From Sphaerochaetaceae bacterium (lineage in GTDB: Bacteria > Spirochaetota > Spirochaetia > Sphaerochaetales > Sphaerochaetaceae), in assembly GCA_024405015.1 (NCBI GenBank), contig JAKSPE010000004.1:1-64000 (forward strand): a DNA stretch of 64,000 nt. Reading direction: 5' to 3'. The notes below the pieces were generated by a model, which saw nothing but the letters and a program-made list of their open reading frames with translations, made no database searches and was not told the origin of the DNA. Shown in pieces: positions 45,653 through 56,907 of the stretch (position 1 is the stretch's first letter; the number at the start of each line of letters is the position of its first letter). The translations under genes were made by a program, and so were the position numbers.

Positions 45653-45955
45653 ATGAGAGCAGATCAGGTAATCATTGAACCAATTCTCAGCGAGAAGTCA
45701 AACATCGCTCGTGAGTTGGAGTGCAAGAAGTATACATTCAAGGTTGATCCAAAGGCTAACAAGTTCGAGATCATGAACGCAGTCAAGGAAATCTTCAAGG
45801 TCAACCCAACTGATTGTAACGTAATGAACATGGCTGGAAAGCCAAAGTTCTCCAGAGGCAAGGGTGGCTACATCAAGGGCTACACAGCTAGCTGGAAGAA
45901 GGCAATTGTTACTTTGTCTAAGGGCGAAGTAATCGACGCAATTGAAGGCGTATAA
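45653..45955 (+). CDS. rplW: 50S ribosomal protein L23
   Basis: 100-aa L23 at the tunnel exit, where SRP and trigger factor dock. [10 protein letters not shown] and [15 protein letters not shown] are family features. The start at 45653 follows AGAGG; an upstream in-frame GTG at 45647 overlaps that site. Confidence 0.95.
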   Translation: MRADQVIIEPILSEKSNIARELECKKYTFKVDPKANKFEIMNAVKEIFKVNPTDCNVMNMAGKPKFSRGKGGYIKGYTASWKKAIVTLSKGEVIDAIEGV

Positions 45956-45966
45956 GGAGACGGAGT

Positions 45967-46791
45967 ATGGCACTTAAATCTTATAAACCAAATACACCAG
46001 GTCTCCGCCAGAAGACTGTCCTGGTTAGAAGCGAGGTAACTTGCGACAAGCCAGAGAGATCTCTGACAAAGAACCTTCACAAGTCTGCTGGCCGCGACAC
46101 CTTTGGACGCATCAGCGTTCGCAGAAGAGGTGGTGGAGTCAAGCGCGCATACAGAGTCATCGACTTCAAGCGCGACAAGATTGGCGTTCCAGGCACAGTC
46201 AAGACAATTGAATACGATCCTAACCGCAGTGCAAACATTGCATTGGTGTTCTATGCAGACGGTGAGAAGCGCTACATGCTCGCTCCTAAGGGAATCACAG
46301 TCGGTACCGTTGTTGTCAGCGGTCCTACAGCTCCTCTTAAGACAGGTTGTGCACTTCCTCTCAAGAACATTCCCCTTGGTCTGACAGTACACAATGTTGA
46401 GCTCACACTTGGTCGCGGTGGACAGCTTGTCCGTTCCGCTGGTCAGGGTGCCACAATCATCGCTAAGGAAGGCGACTATGTTACTCTTCGCCTGCCATCT
46501 GGTGAGATGAGAATGGTCTTTGGTGAGTGTTACGCCACAATCGGTATCCTGGGCAACGAAGATCACATGAACGTATCCCTTGGTAAGGCTGGTGCAAGCC
46601 GCCATCTCGGAAAGAGACCAAAGGTTCGTGGTGTTGTCATGAACCCAGTTGATCACCCACATGGTGGTGGTGAAGGAAAGACCGCAGCTGGACGTCATCC
46701 GGTTACACCTTGGGGAAAACCAACCAAGGGTGCCAAGACTCGTTCAAAGAAGAAACCTTCGGGCAATTTCATTGTGAAGAAGCGCAAGTAG
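45967..46791 (+). CDS. rplB: 50S ribosomal protein L2
   Basis: 274-aa L2 needed for peptidyl-transfer activity and subunit joining. [17 protein letters not shown] near 217-233, with the functionally key His, is intact. AAGGAG precedes the start. Confidence 0.98.
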   Translation: MALKSYKPNTPGLRQKTVLVRSEVTCDKPERSLTKNLHKSAGRDTFGRISVRRRGGGVKRAYRVIDFKRDKIGVPGTVKTIEYDPNRSANIALVFYADGEKRYMLAPKGITVGTVVVSGPTAPLKTGCALPLKNIPLGLTVHNVELTLGRGGQLVRSAGQGATIIAKEGDYVTLRLPSGEMRMVFGECYATIGILGNEDHMNVSLGKAGASRHLGKRPKVRGVVMNPVDHPHGGGEGKTAAGRHPVTPWGKPTKGAKTRSKKKPSGNFIVKKRK

Positions 46792-46801
46792 GAGTTAGAA
46801 C

Positions 46802-47071
46802 GTGGCTAGATCAATTAAAAAGGGACCATATGTGGAACCAAAGCTCCTTAAGAGAGTTGAGGCTTCTAACAACGCAGGTCAGAAGGATATGATTAAGACT
46901 TTCTCAAGAAGCTCCACAATCATCCCTGACATGGTAGGTTTTACAATTTCCGTATACAACGGAAAGACATGGATACCAGTTTTCGTGACAGAGAACCTTG
47001 TTGGACACAAACTCGGTGAGTTTGCACCTACAAGAATCTTCCGCGGACACTCCGGTGACAAAAAGGCTTGA
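46802..47071 (+). CDS. rpsS: 30S ribosomal protein S19
   Basis: 89-aa S19 of the 30S head, starting with GTG ([15 protein letters not shown]). [14 protein letters not shown] at the C terminus is typical. The GTG start lies close to GGAG. Confidence 0.96.
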   Translation: MARSIKKGPYVEPKLLKRVEASNNAGQKDMIKTFSRSSTIIPDMVGFTISVYNGKTWIPVFVTENLVGHKLGEFAPTRIFRGHSGDKKA

Positions 47072-47082
47072 GGAGGAAAAAC

Positions 47083-47433
47083 ATGGCTACAACATACAAA
47101 GCAACAGCTAAGTATCTCATGGTCTCTCCAAGCAAGGTTCGTCCGGTTGCTAACCTGGTGAGAGGCAAGAGCTATGAGGAGGCTTATGGTATCCTCAATG
47201 CAATGCCACAGAAGGGCGCTCGCCTTATCCTTAAGGTTCTTGTGAGTGCCGGTGCAAACGCAATGAACAGAAACAGCAAGCTCGATGAGAGCCAGCTCGA
47301 GATTTCTGCAATTTACGTTGACGGCGGTCCAGTCCTCAAGAGAGTTTGGGCAAGATCTCACGGAAAGCGTGACATCCTCCTCAAGAGAATGTCTCACATT
47401 ACCGTCGAAGTTAGCGAAAGCGTGGGAGAGTGA
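47083..47433 (+). CDS. rplV: 50S ribosomal protein L22
   Basis: 116-aa L22 lining the exit tunnel. SPSKVRPVANLVRGKSYEEA and the C-terminal hairpin loop KRVWARSHGKRD are present. The start at 47083 follows GAGGAGG; a TTG at 47068 is a poorer choice. Confidence 0.96.
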   Translation: MATTYKATAKYLMVSPSKVRPVANLVRGKSYEEAYGILNAMPQKGARLILKVLVSAGANAMNRNSKLDESQLEISAIYVDGGPVLKRVWARSHGKRDILLKRMSHITVEVSESVGE

Positions 47434-47437
47434 GTAA

Positions 47438-48145
47438 ATGGGACAGAAAGTTAATCCTATTGGATTCCGTCTCGGAGTCAACAAAACCTGGTCATCTAAG
47501 TGGTATGTAGATCCAAGAGAGTATGCAGAGACACTGCACGAGGATCTGCAGCTCCGCAAGGCTCTGCTCAAGTGTCCTGAGGTTCAGGGTGCTGAGATCT
47601 CCGCAATCGAGATCAGCAGAAAGCCACAGCGTGTGACTGTACTTATCAGCACAAGCCGTCCAGGCGTTATCATTGGTACAAAGGGTGCCAATATCGAGAA
47701 GATTTGTGAGCAGCTTCAGAAGTGTTCAACAAAGAAGGTTCAGATCAAGATCAAGAGCCTTGAGCACGCAGAGAAGGACGCACAGCTGATCGCTCAGAAC
47801 GTCGCAAAGCAGATTGCAGGCAGAACAGCCTACAAGAGAGCCATGAAGACAGCTATCTCCAAGGCTACAGCTGCTGGTGTTCAGGGAATCAAGATCAGAG
47901 TTTCCGGCCGTCTTGGTGGAGCTGAGATTTCACGTTCAGAATGGATGAAGGAAGGAAGAATCCCACTTCATACACTCAGAAGTGACATCGACTATGGTTT
48001 TGCAGTTTCAAATACATCCTTCGGTGCTATCGGCGTCAAGGTTTGGATTTTCAACGGTGAAATCTATGACAGAGTCAAGAAGGACGATGCTGGCGCTCTC
48101 GTTAAGAAGGCCCCTGAGTTCGATGACGCTGTAGAGACAAAGTGA
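47438..48145 (+). CDS. rpsC: 30S ribosomal protein S3
   Basis: 235-aa S3 at the mRNA entry site. [15 protein letters not shown] begins the protein, and the KH domain has [16 protein letters not shown] near 68-83. It lies 4 bp after rplV. Confidence 0.97.
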   Translation: MGQKVNPIGFRLGVNKTWSSKWYVDPREYAETLHEDLQLRKALLKCPEVQGAEISAIEISRKPQRVTVLISTSRPGVIIGTKGANIEKICEQLQKCSTKKVQIKIKSLEHAEKDAQLIAQNVAKQIAGRTAYKRAMKTAISKATAAGVQGIKIRVSGRLGGAEISRSEWMKEGRIPLHTLRSDIDYGFAVSNTSFGAIGVKVWIFNGEIYDRVKKDDAGALVKKAPEFDDAVETK

Positions 48146-48158
48146 GGAGTAATCAGAA

Positions 48159-48578
48159 ATGCTTAGTCCTAAAAGAATAAAGTACAGAAAGAAGCAGAGA
48201 GGAACAAGAGACGGTGTCGCACATCGCGGAAACCAGATTTCCTACGGTGAGTTCGGTCTTGTTGCTCTTGAGCCAAGATGGATTACCAACCGCCAGATCG
48301 AGGCTGCTCGAGTTGCTATGACTCGTCACGCCAAGAGAGGTGGTAAGGTTTGGATCAGAATCTATCCGGACATGCCTTACACAGCTAAGCCAATCGGAAC
48401 CAGACAGGGAAACGGAAAGGGATCCCCAGAGGGTTGGGTTGCAGTCGTCAAGAAGGGCGCAGTCATGTTTGAGATGGGCGATGTTGACGAACAGCTCGCA
48501 AAGGAAGCTCTTACACTTGCTGCTTCCAAGCTCCCAATCAAGACAAAGTTTGTCACAAAGAGAGAGGTTGAAGAGTAA
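48159..48578 (+). CDS. rplP: 50S ribosomal protein L16
   Basis: 139-aa L16 near the A-site tRNA elbow. [13 protein letters not shown] begins the protein, and [19 protein letters not shown] contains the hydroxylated-Arg loop region. Its stop overlaps the rpmC start by one base (TAATG). Confidence 0.97.
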   Translation: MLSPKRIKYRKKQRGTRDGVAHRGNQISYGEFGLVALEPRWITNRQIEAARVAMTRHAKRGGKVWIRIYPDMPYTAKPIGTRQGNGKGSPEGWVAVVKKGAVMFEMGDVDEQLAKEALTLAASKLPIKTKFVTKREVEE

Positions 48579-48781
48579 TGAAGAATTCTTTTGAGAAGTT
48601 GTCATACAATGAGCTGGTCGCCAAGCGCGACGAGCTCAGAAAGAGCTATCTGAATATGAGAATGGAAAAGGTCCTTGGTCATGTCGAGAATCCTCTTCAG
48701 GTCAGAAATGCCAGAAGACAGATCGCAAGACTCAACACCTTGATCCATGAGTACACCTTGGGAATCCGCAAGGCAAAGTAA
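48578..48781 (+). CDS. rpmC: 50S ribosomal protein L29
   Basis: 67-aa helical L29 near the tunnel exit. LSYNELVAKRDELRKSYLNM and NPLQVRNARRQIARLNT are typical. Translationally coupled to rplP. Confidence 0.96.
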   Translation: MKNSFEKLSYNELVAKRDELRKSYLNMRMEKVLGHVENPLQVRNARRQIARLNTLIHEYTLGIRKAK

Positions 48782-48792
48782 GAGGGTGAGAT

Positions 48793-49044
48793 ATGGAATC
48801 CAATAAGAAAAGTTTTATAGGCGTGGTTACCAGCGACAAGATGGACAAGACCATCGTTGTCACTGTCAGCAACAGAAGCCTGCACCCGCTTTATAAGAAG
48901 TACGTCAACAGCACAAAGAAGCTGAAGGCTCACGATGAGAACAATGACGCTCACGTTGGTGATACAGTCAAGGTTGTCGAGTGCCGCCACCTCAGCAAGG
49001 ACAAGTGCTGGAGACTCTCTCAGGTCATTGAGAGAGCTAAGTAA
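48793..49044 (+). CDS. rpsQ: 30S ribosomal protein S17
   Basis: 83-aa primary 16S-binding protein with an OB fold. [14 protein letters not shown] and [13 protein letters not shown] are typical. It lies 12 bp after rpmC. Confidence 0.96.
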   Translation: MESNKKSFIGVVTSDKMDKTIVVTVSNRSLHPLYKKYVNSTKKLKAHDENNDAHVGDTVKVVECRHLSKDKCWRLSQVIERAK

Positions 49045-49056
49045 GGAGATAAGTCT

Positions 49057-49422
49057 ATGGTACAGATGCAGTCATACATGAACGTTGCTGATAACAGCGG
49101 TGCAAGACTTGTCCAGGTTATCAAAGTTCTCGGCGGCAGCCACAGATATGTAGCTGGTGTCGGTGACATTGTAGTAGTAGCTGTCAAGGATGCTCTTCCA
49201 AACGGCGCCATCAAAAAGGGTGACGTTCTGAAGGCAGTCGTTGTCAGAACTAATAAGGAATACCGCAGACCTGACGGTACATACATCAGGTTCGATGACA
49301 ACGCATGTGTTGTCATTGATGCCAACAATAACCCACGCGGAAAGCGTATCTTTGGGCCGGTCGCTCGTGAACTTAGAGACGACTACATGAAGATCGTTTC
49401 TCTCGCACCGGAAGTGTTGTAG
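49057..49422 (+). CDS. rplN: 50S ribosomal protein L14
   Basis: 121-aa L14 at the subunit interface. [21 protein letters not shown] begins the protein, and the C terminus has [22 protein letters not shown] (parts of it given). AAGGAG precedes the start. Confidence 0.97.
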   Translation: MVQMQSYMNVADNSGARLVQVIKVLGGSHRYVAGVGDIVVVAVKDALPNGAIKKGDVLKAVVVRTNKEYRRPDGTYIRFDDNACVVIDANNNPRGKRIFGPVARELRDDYMKIVSLAPEVL

Positions 49423-49431
49423 GAGAAAGCC

Positions 49432-49740
49432 ATGAGACTGAAAAAAGATGACACAGTCAAGATCATTGCCGGAAAAGACAAGGGTGTCACCGGCAAGATC
49501 ATTAAGGTAGACACAGAAAACGAAAGAGTCTACATCCAGGGTGCCAACATGGTCTCAAAGACCATGAAGAAGAGAAGCCAGCAGGACAAGGGCGGAATCA
49601 CAAAGGTTGAAGCTTCTGTCCACGTTTCAAACGTTGCTATCGTCGTCAACAAGAACGGCGAGACAAGCAAAGTTGGCTACAAGAACGATGCTAACGGAAA
49701 CAAGGTCCGTTACGCAAAGAAGACCGGAGAGGTAATCTGA
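49432..49740 (+). CDS. rplX: 50S ribosomal protein L24
   Basis: 102-aa assembly initiator with an N-terminal KOW motif ([17 protein letters not shown]). Its stop overlaps the rplE start by one base (TGATG). Confidence 0.96.
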   Translation: MRLKKDDTVKIIAGKDKGVTGKIIKVDTENERVYIQGANMVSKTMKKRSQQDKGGITKVEASVHVSNVAIVVNKNGETSKVGYKNDANGNKVRYAKKTGEVI

Positions 49741-50291
49741 TGGAAAAGTTTGTACCAAACCTGAAGAAGAAATATCTTGATGAGGTTGCACCGGAACTCT
49801 TTAAGGATTTCCAGTACACATCCAAGATGCAGATTCCTGCTCTCGAGAAGATCGTTGTATCAGCTGGTGTCGGTGAGGCAATCAACGACAAGAAGTATCT
49901 TGATGCAACAGTCAAGGAGCTCGAGCAGATCACCGGTCAGCATGTTGTAAAGACAAAGGCCAGAAAGTCCATCGCTAACTTCAAGCTCCGTGAGGGCATG
50001 GAGATTGGTGCTATGGTAACTCTCAGAGGCGACAACATGTGGTTCTTCCTTGAAAGACTTATTTGTATCGCACTTCCACGTGTTAAGGACTTCAAGGGTG
50101 TTAAGCCAAATGCATTCGACGGTCACGGCAACTATGCACTGGGCATTACAGAACAGATCATCTTCCCAGAGATTGATTACGACAAGATCGTTCGCATCAG
50201 CGGACTCAACGTTGCAATCGTCACAACAGCTAAGACTGATGAGGAAGGTTTTGCTCTGCTCAAGAAGCTCGGCATGCCGTTCAGCAAGTGA
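49740..50291 (+). CDS. rplE: 50S ribosomal protein L5
   Basis: 183-aa 5S-rRNA-binding L5. [17 protein letters not shown] near 38-54 and the [15 protein letters not shown] segment are standard. Coupled to rplX by a one-base overlap. Confidence 0.97.
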   Translation: MEKFVPNLKKKYLDEVAPELFKDFQYTSKMQIPALEKIVVSAGVGEAINDKKYLDATVKELEQITGQHVVKTKARKSIANFKLREGMEIGAMVTLRGDNMWFFLERLICIALPRVKDFKGVKPNAFDGHGNYALGITEQIIFPEIDYDKIVRISGLNVAIVTTAKTDEEGFALLKKLGMPFSK

Positions 50292-50301
50292 GAGGTAGGA
50301 T

Positions 50302-50487
50302 ATGGCAAAAAAGTCAATGATCATTAAGGCTCAGAAAGAGCCAAAGTTCAGCACAAGAACTATTCGTCGTTGCAGAATTTGCGGTAGACCTCGTGGATAC
50401 ATGCGCAAGTTTGACATGTGCAGACATTGCTTCAGAAAGCTGGCCAACGAAGGCCTGATTCCTGGCGTAACAAAATCCAGTTGGTAG
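50302..50487 (+). CDS. rpsZ: 30S ribosomal protein S14, zinc-binding type Z
   Basis: 61-aa short S14. The four cysteines lie in [20 protein letters not shown] (two CxxC pairs), the zinc form rather than the 100-residue cysteine-free form. Confidence 0.96.
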   Translation: MAKKSMIIKAQKEPKFSTRTIRRCRICGRPRGYMRKFDMCRHCFRKLANEGLIPGVTKSSW

Positions 50488-50497
50488 GAGTACAGAA

Positions 50498-50896
50498 ATG
50501 GCAGTAAGTGATCCTGTTGCAGATATGCTGACAAAAGTCAGAAATGCTAGTCTTGCAAAGCATGAGAAAGTTGACATTTCAAATTCAAAGCTCAAGCTCC
50601 AGATCGTTAAGATCATGAAGAACGAAGGCTACATCAAGAATTTCAAGAAAGTCACAAAAGACGGTGCCACATACCTCCGTGTATTCCTGAAGTATGACGA
50701 CGCTCAGAGCCCAGTCATCCACGGCATCAAGAGAATTTCAACTCCTGGTCGCCGCGTCTATTCCGGATACAGAGAGATGCCACGTGTATTCAACGGCTAT
50801 GGCATTGTCATCGTTTCGACTTCTTGCGGTGTTATCACTGGTAAGAAGGCATCTGAGCAGTTGGTCGGCGGTGAGCTGATCTGCTCAATTTGGTAA
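50498..50896 (+). CDS. rpsH: 30S ribosomal protein S8
   Basis: 132-aa S8, a central-domain assembly protein and in E. coli the spc-operon repressor. [13 protein letters not shown] begins the protein, and the C-terminal [12 protein letters not shown] loop is typical. Confidence 0.97.
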   Translation: MAVSDPVADMLTKVRNASLAKHEKVDISNSKLKLQIVKIMKNEGYIKNFKKVTKDGATYLRVFLKYDDAQSPVIHGIKRISTPGRRVYSGYREMPRVFNGYGIVIVSTSCGVITGKKASEQLVGGELICSIW

Positions 50897-50908
50897 AAAG
50901 AGGGAACT

Positions 50909-51448
50909 ATGTCACGTATAGGTAGATTACCAATTGATATGCCTAAGACGGTCAAGGTCTCCATCGCTGACGGAGTTATCACCGTCGAGGGACCAAAGGG
51001 CAAACTGTCTCAGGCAATTAGTGCTGGAATCAATGTCGCAATCGAAGCTGACAAGATCGTTGTCACAAGAGAGAACGATGAGAAGCCTGTCAAGGCTGCT
51101 CACGGTCTCATGAGACAGCTGATCAAGAACATGGTTGTAGGTGTTACTGATGGTTATCAGAAGAACCTCATCATCGTCGGTGTCGGTTACAAGGCAGAGA
51201 TGCAGAAGAACAATCTTGTTCTGACACTCGGTTATGCTAACGATATCGAGTATGTCATCCCAGCTGGTGTTAAGGTTGCTTGCGAGACTGCAAACAAGAT
51301 TAACGTCTCTGGTATCGACAAGGCTCTTGTTGGTCAGACAGCTGCAGAAATCCGCAGCCTCAGAAAGCCTGAACCATATAAGGGCAAGGGTATCAAGTAC
51401 GAAACAGAAACCGTACGCTCCAAGAGCGGAAAGTCAGGTAAGAAATAA
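50909..51448 (+). CDS. rplF: 50S ribosomal protein L6
   Basis: 179-aa L6 next to the sarcin-ricin loop. [14 protein letters not shown] begins the protein, and the signature [12 protein letters not shown] near 154-165 is complete. Confidence 0.97.
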   Translation: MSRIGRLPIDMPKTVKVSIADGVITVEGPKGKLSQAISAGINVAIEADKIVVTRENDEKPVKAAHGLMRQLIKNMVVGVTDGYQKNLIIVGVGYKAEMQKNNLVLTLGYANDIEYVIPAGVKVACETANKINVSGIDKALVGQTAAEIRSLRKPEPYKGKGIKYETETVRSKSGKSGKK

Positions 51449-51462
51449 GGCGGGTTGAAGAT

Positions 51463-51822
51463 ATGAATAGAATTATTGATAAGAACAGAAAGCACGCAAG
51501 AAGAAAGCTTCATATCAGAAAATCCATTTCCGGAACAGCTCTTAGACCAAGAATGACTGTTTTCAGAAGTAACCTGCACATGTATGCACAGGTTATCGAT
51601 GACACAACAGGTATGACACTGGTCAGCGCAGGTACTGTTGAGAAGGAACTCGCAAGTCTTAAGAACAACGTTGAAGATGCAGCAAAGTTCGGAGAGATCC
51701 TCGGACAGAGATGCATTGAGAAGGGTGTCCAGACTGTAGTTTTCGACAGAAACGGTTACCTCTATCACGGAGTCGTCAAGGCTATCGCTGATGGCGCCAG
51801 AAAAGCTGGTGTAAAGTTCTAA
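51463..51822 (+). CDS. rplR: 50S ribosomal protein L18
   Basis: 119-aa 5S-rRNA-binding L18. [17 protein letters not shown] and the terminal [20 protein letters not shown] (a conserved helix) are typical. Confidence 0.97.
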   Translation: MNRIIDKNRKHARRKLHIRKSISGTALRPRMTVFRSNLHMYAQVIDDTTGMTLVSAGTVEKELASLKNNVEDAAKFGEILGQRCIEKGVQTVVFDRNGYLYHGVVKAIADGARKAGVKF

Positions 51823-51832
51823 GGTGGTTAGT

Positions 51833-52351
51833 ATGGAAAGAAATAGAGAAAGAAGAGAAAGAGAGAACCAGCCAAAGGAGTTCGTCGAGAAGCTCATTAA
51901 GCTGAACGCTGTTTCAAAGACCGTTAAGGGTGGACGCCGCAGATCATTCGCAGCTCTCGTAGTTGTTGGTGATCAGAAGGGCAGAGTCGGTTACGGTATG
52001 GGTAAGGCCAACGATGTTTCCGATGCTATCCGCAAGGCTACAGAGTCAGCAAAGAAGAACCTTATCGTTGTCAACCTCAAGGAGAACACAATCCCACACG
52101 AGGTTACAGGTAACTTCAAGAGCGCTAGCGTTCTTCTCAAGCCAGCTTCAGCAGGTACTGGTGTTATCGCCGGTGGTGCTGTCCGTTCAGTTTGTGATGC
52201 TGTTGGTATCAAGGACATTCTTAGCAAGTCTCTTGGTTCCAAGAACACAATCAACACTGTCAAGGCAACATTCGACGGTCTCGAGAATCTGTTCTCAGCT
52301 AAGAAGCTCGCCGCCGACAGAGGCAAGAGCCTTAAGGAAATGTGGGGGTAA
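51833..52351 (+). CDS. rpsE: 30S ribosomal protein S5
   Basis: 172-aa S5 with an extended, highly basic and Glu-rich N terminus (MERNRERREREN). VSKTVKGGRRRSFAALVVVGD is the spectinomycin-loop region. The start is ATG at 51833; a GTG at 51824 is possible but overlaps the weak ribosome-binding site. Confidence 0.95.
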   Translation: MERNRERRERENQPKEFVEKLIKLNAVSKTVKGGRRRSFAALVVVGDQKGRVGYGMGKANDVSDAIRKATESAKKNLIVVNLKENTIPHEVTGNFKSASVLLKPASAGTGVIAGGAVRSVCDAVGIKDILSKSLGSKNTINTVKATFDGLENLFSAKKLAADRGKSLKEMWG

Positions 52352-52354
52352 TAT

Positions 52355-52537
52355 ATGGCAAAGCAGATTCGTATTGAATTGGTAAAAGGTCTTGCTGGTT
52401 GCCTCCCAAAGCAGAGAGCAACTGTCAAGGCACTTGGTCTTGGCAAGATCAACAGCAGCGTCGTCAAGGATGACACCCCTGTCACAAGAGGTATGGTCCG
52501 TGTCGTCGAGCACCTTGTAAAGGTTGAGGAGATCTAA
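52355..52537 (+). CDS. rpmD: 50S ribosomal protein L30
   Basis: 60-aa L30. RIELVKGLAGCLPKQRATVKALGLGKI is the family core (positions 5-31). It begins 3 bp after the rpsE stop. Confidence 0.95.
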   Translation: MAKQIRIELVKGLAGCLPKQRATVKALGLGKINSSVVKDDTPVTRGMVRVVEHLVKVEEI

Positions 52538-52538
52538 T

Positions 52539-52967
52539 ATGGGACAGATTCATGCACCAGCTGGTGCCAATACAAAAAAGACAATTCTTGGACGTGGAAC
52601 CTCTTCTAAGGGTAGAACCTGTGGAAAGGGTTTCAACGGACAGAATGCTCGTTCTGGTGGCGGAGTTCGTCCTGGTTTCGAAGGCGGTCAGATGCCTCTT
52701 TATCGCCGTGTTGCAAGAAGAGGTTTCTCCAACTATCCATTCAAGAAGGAGTACGTTGTCGTATCTCTCGATATGATCAACGAGGCTTACAATGATGGTG
52801 AGACTGTCGATCTCCAGTCACTCAAGGATTTCTGCATCATCAAAGGTGATGTAGATGCAAAGATCCTCTCCAATGGAGAGATCACAAAGAAGGTTATCGT
52901 AGACGGTGTGAAGGTTTCTGCTGCAGCTGCTGAGAAGATCAAGGCAGCAGGCGGAGAAATCAAATAA
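52539..52967 (+). CDS. rplO: 50S ribosomal protein L15
   Basis: 142-aa L15. Glycine-rich GRGTSSKGRTCGKGFNGQ and GFEGGQMPLYRRVARRGF are typical. The start at 52539 follows GAGGAG within the rpmD 3' end, and the first base comes directly after the rpmD stop with one base between. Confidence 0.95.
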   Translation: MGQIHAPAGANTKKTILGRGTSSKGRTCGKGFNGQNARSGGGVRPGFEGGQMPLYRRVARRGFSNYPFKKEYVVVSLDMINEAYNDGETVDLQSLKDFCIIKGDVDAKILSNGEITKKVIVDGVKVSAAAAEKIKAAGGEIK

Positions 52968-52980
52968 GGAAGGTTAACGA

Positions 52981-54327
52981 ATGTCAAACACCCTTACCGA
53001 CATGTTCAAAATGGAAGATCTCAGGAAGAAGATCCTCTTTACACTTCTGATTCTTGCAATCACAAGAGTCGGAACAGTTATCCCTGTTCCTGGTGTAAAC
53101 CCAACTCTTCTTGAGCAGTACTTCTTGAGCCAGACTGCTTCCGGCAATCTGGGTCTTGTTGAGTACTTGAACTTCTTCTCCGGTGGTGCATTCTCTAACT
53201 TCTCACTCTTCACTCTTGGTGTAATGCCTTACATCTCAATGCAGATTATCATCCAGCTCCTTATGCTTATCATTCCAAAGCTTAAGGAGTGGGGTGAGGA
53301 TGCAGAGGGTCGAAGAAAGATCCAGAAGCTCACCAGATATGGTACTATCGTCGTGTGTTTGCTGCAGTCATTTGTAGTTACAGTCTATGCTAGAAGCATT
53401 TCCTACTATCAGCCAGGCGTAATCACAATTGATATGCTTCCTTTCACACTCATTTCAATGCTTACAGTTACAGCCGGTTCGATGACACTCGTATGGCTGG
53501 GCGAAAAGATCACACAGTATGGTGTCGGAAACGGTATCTCTCTGCTGATCTTCGCTGGTATCGTTGCCAGAATCCCATCTGCAATCAGCACCATCATCAC
53601 AGGTGTTGTTGCTGGTAGAGGTGCTGCAAACTATATCAACCCAGTCTACCTCGTATTGGTTGTTGTAATGTTCATTGTCGTTGTAGCCCTTGTCGTCTGT
53701 GAAGAGGCCGGCGAGAGAAAGATTCCTGTTAACTACGCTAAGAGAGTTGTCGGAAGAAGAATGTATGGTGCTCAGAGCTCCTACATCCCATTCAAGATCA
53801 ACCCATCTGGTGTTATTCCAGTAATCTTCGCTTCTGCAGTCCTCTCATTCCCACTCCAGATTGCAAGCGCACTTGGCTCCAACGTCAAATGGTTGCAGTC
53901 ATTTGCAAATTGGCTTGATCCTAACGGCGCCCCTTATATCATTATTTACACCGTCCTGATCATCGCCTTTGCATTCTTCTACACCCAGGTCTCCCTCAAC
54001 CCAGTTGAGATGGCCAAGCAGATCAGAGAGAATGGTGGAAGCGTTCCAGGAGTCAGAAGTGAGAAGCTCGAAGAGTACCTCACCAAGGTTCTGAACCGCA
54101 TCGTCCTTCCAGGATCTCTCTTCCTTGCAGTAATCGCATTGATTCCTACTCTCATCCAGATCATCTTCAAGTTCCCGGCTTCCGTGGCTATGCTGTTCGG
54201 TGGAACTTCTCTGATCATTCTCGTTGGTGTTGACCTCGAGATGATGAAGCAGATCGAGAGTATCATGAAGATGCATCACCACGAGGGATTTGTTGGTGTA
54301 AAGAAAATCAAATCCAAGAATTTATAA
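52981..54327 (+). CDS. secY: Preprotein translocase subunit SecY
   Basis: 448-aa channel protein of the Sec translocon with ten predicted membrane spans. The IPVPGVNP segment precedes an enlarged plug region. [17 protein letters not shown], the [22 protein letters not shown] stretch (partly given) and the C-terminal [14 protein letters not shown] are conserved. adk and map, which often follow secY, are absent. Confidence 0.97.
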   Translation: MSNTLTDMFKMEDLRKKILFTLLILAITRVGTVIPVPGVNPTLLEQYFLSQTASGNLGLVEYLNFFSGGAFSNFSLFTLGVMPYISMQIIIQLLMLIIPKLKEWGEDAEGRRKIQKLTRYGTIVVCLLQSFVVTVYARSISYYQPGVITIDMLPFTLISMLTVTAGSMTLVWLGEKITQYGVGNGISLLIFAGIVARIPSAISTIITGVVAGRGAANYINPVYLVLVVVMFIVVVALVVCEEAGERKIPVNYAKRVVGRRMYGAQSSYIPFKINPSGVIPVIFASAVLSFPLQIASALGSNVKWLQSFANWLDPNGAPYIIIYTVLIIAFAFFYTQVSLNPVEMAKQIRENGGSVPGVRSEKLEEYLTKVLNRIVLPGSLFLAVIALIPTLIQIIFKFPASVAMLFGGTSLIILVGVDLEMMKQIESIMKMHHHEGFVGVKKIKSKNL

Positions 54328-54344
54328 TTGCGAAGGAGCAGATC

Positions 54345-54458
54345 ATGAAAGTTAGAGCAAGTGTTAAACCTATGTGTGACAAATGCAAGGTTATCAGAAG
54401 AAACGGTGTTGTTCGCATTGTCTGCGAGAACCCGAAGCATAAACAGAGACAGAAATAA
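54345..54458 (+). CDS. rpmJ: 50S ribosomal protein L36
   Basis: 37-aa L36, zinc type: [18 protein letters not shown], then [10 protein letters not shown]. It has three Cys plus the conserved His. AAGGAG precedes the start. It comes directly after secY, without infA. Confidence 0.96.
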   Translation: MKVRASVKPMCDKCKVIRRNGVVRIVCENPKHKQRQK

Positions 54459-54473
54459 TTAGGGAGGCCTTTG

Positions 54474-54839
54474 ATGGCAAGAATTGCAGGTGTAGATTTA
54501 CCTAACAAGGCTACAAAGATTGCTTTGACATACATCTACGGAATCGGAAGAACTTCAGCTGTTGAGATTTGCGAGAAGACTGGTGTTGATCCAGATGCTA
54601 ACGTAAACACACTCAGTGCTGACACCCTTGCTGAGCTCCGTAAGGTAATTGAGAATGACTACGTTGTCGAAGGTAGACTTCGCACACAGGTCAACCTCAA
54701 CATTAAGAGACTGATGGATATCGGTTGCTACCGTGGTCTCAGACACAGAAAGGGTCTCCCTGTCCGTGGTCAGAGAACTAAGACAAACGCTCGTACTCGT
54801 AAGGGTAAGAAGAAGACCATCGCTGGTAAGAAGAAGTAA
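54474..54839 (+). CDS. rpsM: 30S ribosomal protein S13
   Basis: 121-aa S13 of the 30S head bridge. [20 protein letters not shown] begins the protein, and [20 protein letters not shown] is the C-terminal signature. The start at 54474 follows GGGAGG; a TTG three bases earlier is less likely. Confidence 0.97.
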   Translation: MARIAGVDLPNKATKIALTYIYGIGRTSAVEICEKTGVDPDANVNTLSADTLAELRKVIENDYVVEGRLRTQVNLNIKRLMDIGCYRGLRHRKGLPVRGQRTKTNARTRKGKKKTIAGKKK

Positions 54840-54849
54840 GGAGTAGTAT

Positions 54850-55233
54850 ATGGCAAACGCAAAGCGCAAAGTTAAGACTAAGAAGTCCGTATTTGAAGGC
54901 AATGTTTATATCCAGGCTACTTTCAACAACACCATCGTGACAGTTACCGACATCAACGGTAATGCCATTTCTTGGGCAAGTGCTGGCGGTCTTGGATTCC
55001 GTGGAGCAAAGAAGTCAACTCCATACGCAGCTCAGACAACTTGTGAAACAGCTGCTAAGAAGGCTCTTGACTGCGGTCTCCGTGAGGTCAACGTTTTCGT
55101 TAAGGGACCTGGTCAGGGACGCGAGTCCGCTATCCGCTGCCTGGGCGCTCTTGGACTCAAGGTTCGCTCTATCCGTGACGTGACACCAATTCCACACAAC
55201 GGATGCAGACCAAGAAAGACAAGAAGAATCTGA
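54850..55233 (+). CDS. rpsK: 30S ribosomal protein S11
   Basis: 127-aa S11 of the platform. [20 protein letters not shown] and the [19 protein letters not shown] tail are typical. Confidence 0.97.
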   Translation: MANAKRKVKTKKSVFEGNVYIQATFNNTIVTVTDINGNAISWASAGGLGFRGAKKSTPYAAQTTCETAAKKALDCGLREVNVFVKGPGQGRESAIRCLGALGLKVRSIRDVTPIPHNGCRPRKTRRI

Positions 55234-55250
55234 CGAAGAGGAGATAGAAT

Positions 55251-55838
55251 ATGGGAAAGAATAATCAGCCACTCCTGAAGAGATGCAAGGCTCTTGGTAT
55301 CAGCCCAGCTGTTATGGGTTATACAAAAGAGTCCAAGAGAAACCAGAAGGAAGTACGCCGCAAGAAGTCTGAGTATGGTCTCCAGCTGAAAGAGAAGCAG
55401 AAGGTCAGATTCATCTATGGAGTCATGGAGAGACAGTTCGAGAGATACTACGAGATGGCTACAAAGAAGGAAGGAATCACTGGTGAGGTTCTTCTTCAGC
55501 TCCTCGAGTCAAGACTCGACAATGTTGTTTACCGCATGGGTTTTGCTAAGACACGTGCACAGGCAAGACAGATGGTCAACCACGGTCACATCAATGTGAA
55601 CGGCAAGAGAGTTGACATCCCATCTTACCTTGTCAAGGCCGGAGATGTTGTAGCTGTCAATGAGAACCACAAGGGAATCAAGCAGCTCATTGTCGCAAAC
55701 AACCTCACAGTTGCTGTTCCAGCATGGTTGGATGTCGACAAGGACAATTTCTGTGGTAAGGTAGTTAACTTGGCTTCAAGATCAGACATTGACTTCGAGG
55801 TTAAGGAAAGCTTGATCGTTGAGTATTACTCTAAGTAA
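55251..55838 (+). CDS. rpsD: 30S ribosomal protein S4
   Basis: 195-aa primary assembly protein S4. The S4 RNA-binding domain has LESRLDNVVYRMGFAKTRAQ near 86-105, then the HGHINVNGKRVDIPSY segment. In E. coli S4 represses the alpha operon. No N-terminal zinc Cys cluster is present. Confidence 0.97.
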   Translation: MGKNNQPLLKRCKALGISPAVMGYTKESKRNQKEVRRKKSEYGLQLKEKQKVRFIYGVMERQFERYYEMATKKEGITGEVLLQLLESRLDNVVYRMGFAKTRAQARQMVNHGHINVNGKRVDIPSYLVKAGDVVAVNENHKGIKQLIVANNLTVAVPAWLDVDKDNFCGKVVNLASRSDIDFEVKESLIVEYYSK

Positions 55839-55854
55839 ACAATAAGGAGTTCAG

Positions 55855-56907
55855 ATGGCTCGCAAGAACCTAATGAAGGGTTTCAAGAAACCTAGATCGA
55901 TTTCAATGGAACATAGCAAGGTTGAGGCCAATTATGGCAAGTTCACAGCCTACCCTTTCGAGAGAGGCTTTGGCACCACAATTGGTAACACACTGCGCAG
56001 AGTTCTCTTGTCATCCATCCAGGGATATGCAATCACTGCCGTGTGGTTTACATATTACGATGCTGAGGGCTGTTCTCATCTCATTTCAAGCGAGTTCGAG
56101 GCTATCCCAGGTGTCAAGCAGGACATCTGTGAGATCATCGCTCGCTTGAAAAAGCTCAGAATGAGAATGCCTGAGGAAGTTGAGTCTACAACAATCTCTA
56201 TCGAGTGCAAGGGACCTGGTACAATCACAGGTGCTGACTTCGAGAAGGATCGCGTTGAAGTCATCAACAAGGATCTTGAGATTTTCGACATGATGGATGA
56301 TACAAACCTTGAGATGGTTGTTCAGATTGATTTCGCTAGAGGTTATGTCCCAGCTGAGATCAGCCAGAACTATGTCGAGGTCATTGGAACAATCCCAATC
56401 GATGCAATCTTCTCACCGGTTACACGTGTGAAGTATTCAATCGAGCCGACCCGTGTTGGCCAGAGAAACGATTACGATAAGCTTAATCTCGAGATCTGGA
56501 CAGACGGAACAATCTCTCCTGAAAATGCATTGGCAGAAGCTGCAAAGATCGCTAAGGACCATTTCTCCATCTTCATCAACTTCGATGAAAGCATGGTCAA
56601 TAGCGCTGATGAGGTAGACGAGGAAGAGGAGAAGGTTCGCAAGATCCTTCAGACTTCAGTTGAGGAGCTTGAGCTTACAGTTCGTTCAAGCAACTGCCTG
56701 AAGAACGCCAACATCCGCACCATCGGAGATCTTACAAAGATGACAGAGGAGGAAATTGCCAAGACAAGAAACTTCGGTAAGAAGTCCCTCTCTGAAATCA
56801 AGGAAAAGCTCAAGGAATGGAACCTTGGACTTGGAATGACAGATTACAGTGTCCTAAAGACATCTATTAGAGTCCCGGGCAACAAGGAAGAAAACAATGA
56901 AGCATAG
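55855..56907 (+). CDS. rpoA: DNA-directed RNA polymerase alpha subunit
   Basis: 350-aa alpha subunit. The N-terminal assembly domain has [21 protein letters not shown] near 35-55. An acidic linker (DEVDEEEEK) leads to the C-terminal domain with [14 protein letters not shown] near 281, which contacts UP elements and activators. The 3' end overlaps rplQ by 11 bp. Confidence 0.98.
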   Translation: MARKNLMKGFKKPRSISMEHSKVEANYGKFTAYPFERGFGTTIGNTLRRVLLSSIQGYAITAVWFTYYDAEGCSHLISSEFEAIPGVKQDICEIIARLKKLRMRMPEEVESTTISIECKGPGTITGADFEKDRVEVINKDLEIFDMMDDTNLEMVVQIDFARGYVPAEISQNYVEVIGTIPIDAIFSPVTRVKYSIEPTRVGQRNDYDKLNLEIWTDGTISPENALAEAAKIAKDHFSIFINFDESMVNSADEVDEEEEKVRKILQTSVEELELTVRSSNCLKNANIRTIGDLTKMTEEEIAKTRNFGKKSLSEIKEKLKEWNLGLGMTDYSVLKTSIRVPGNKEENNEA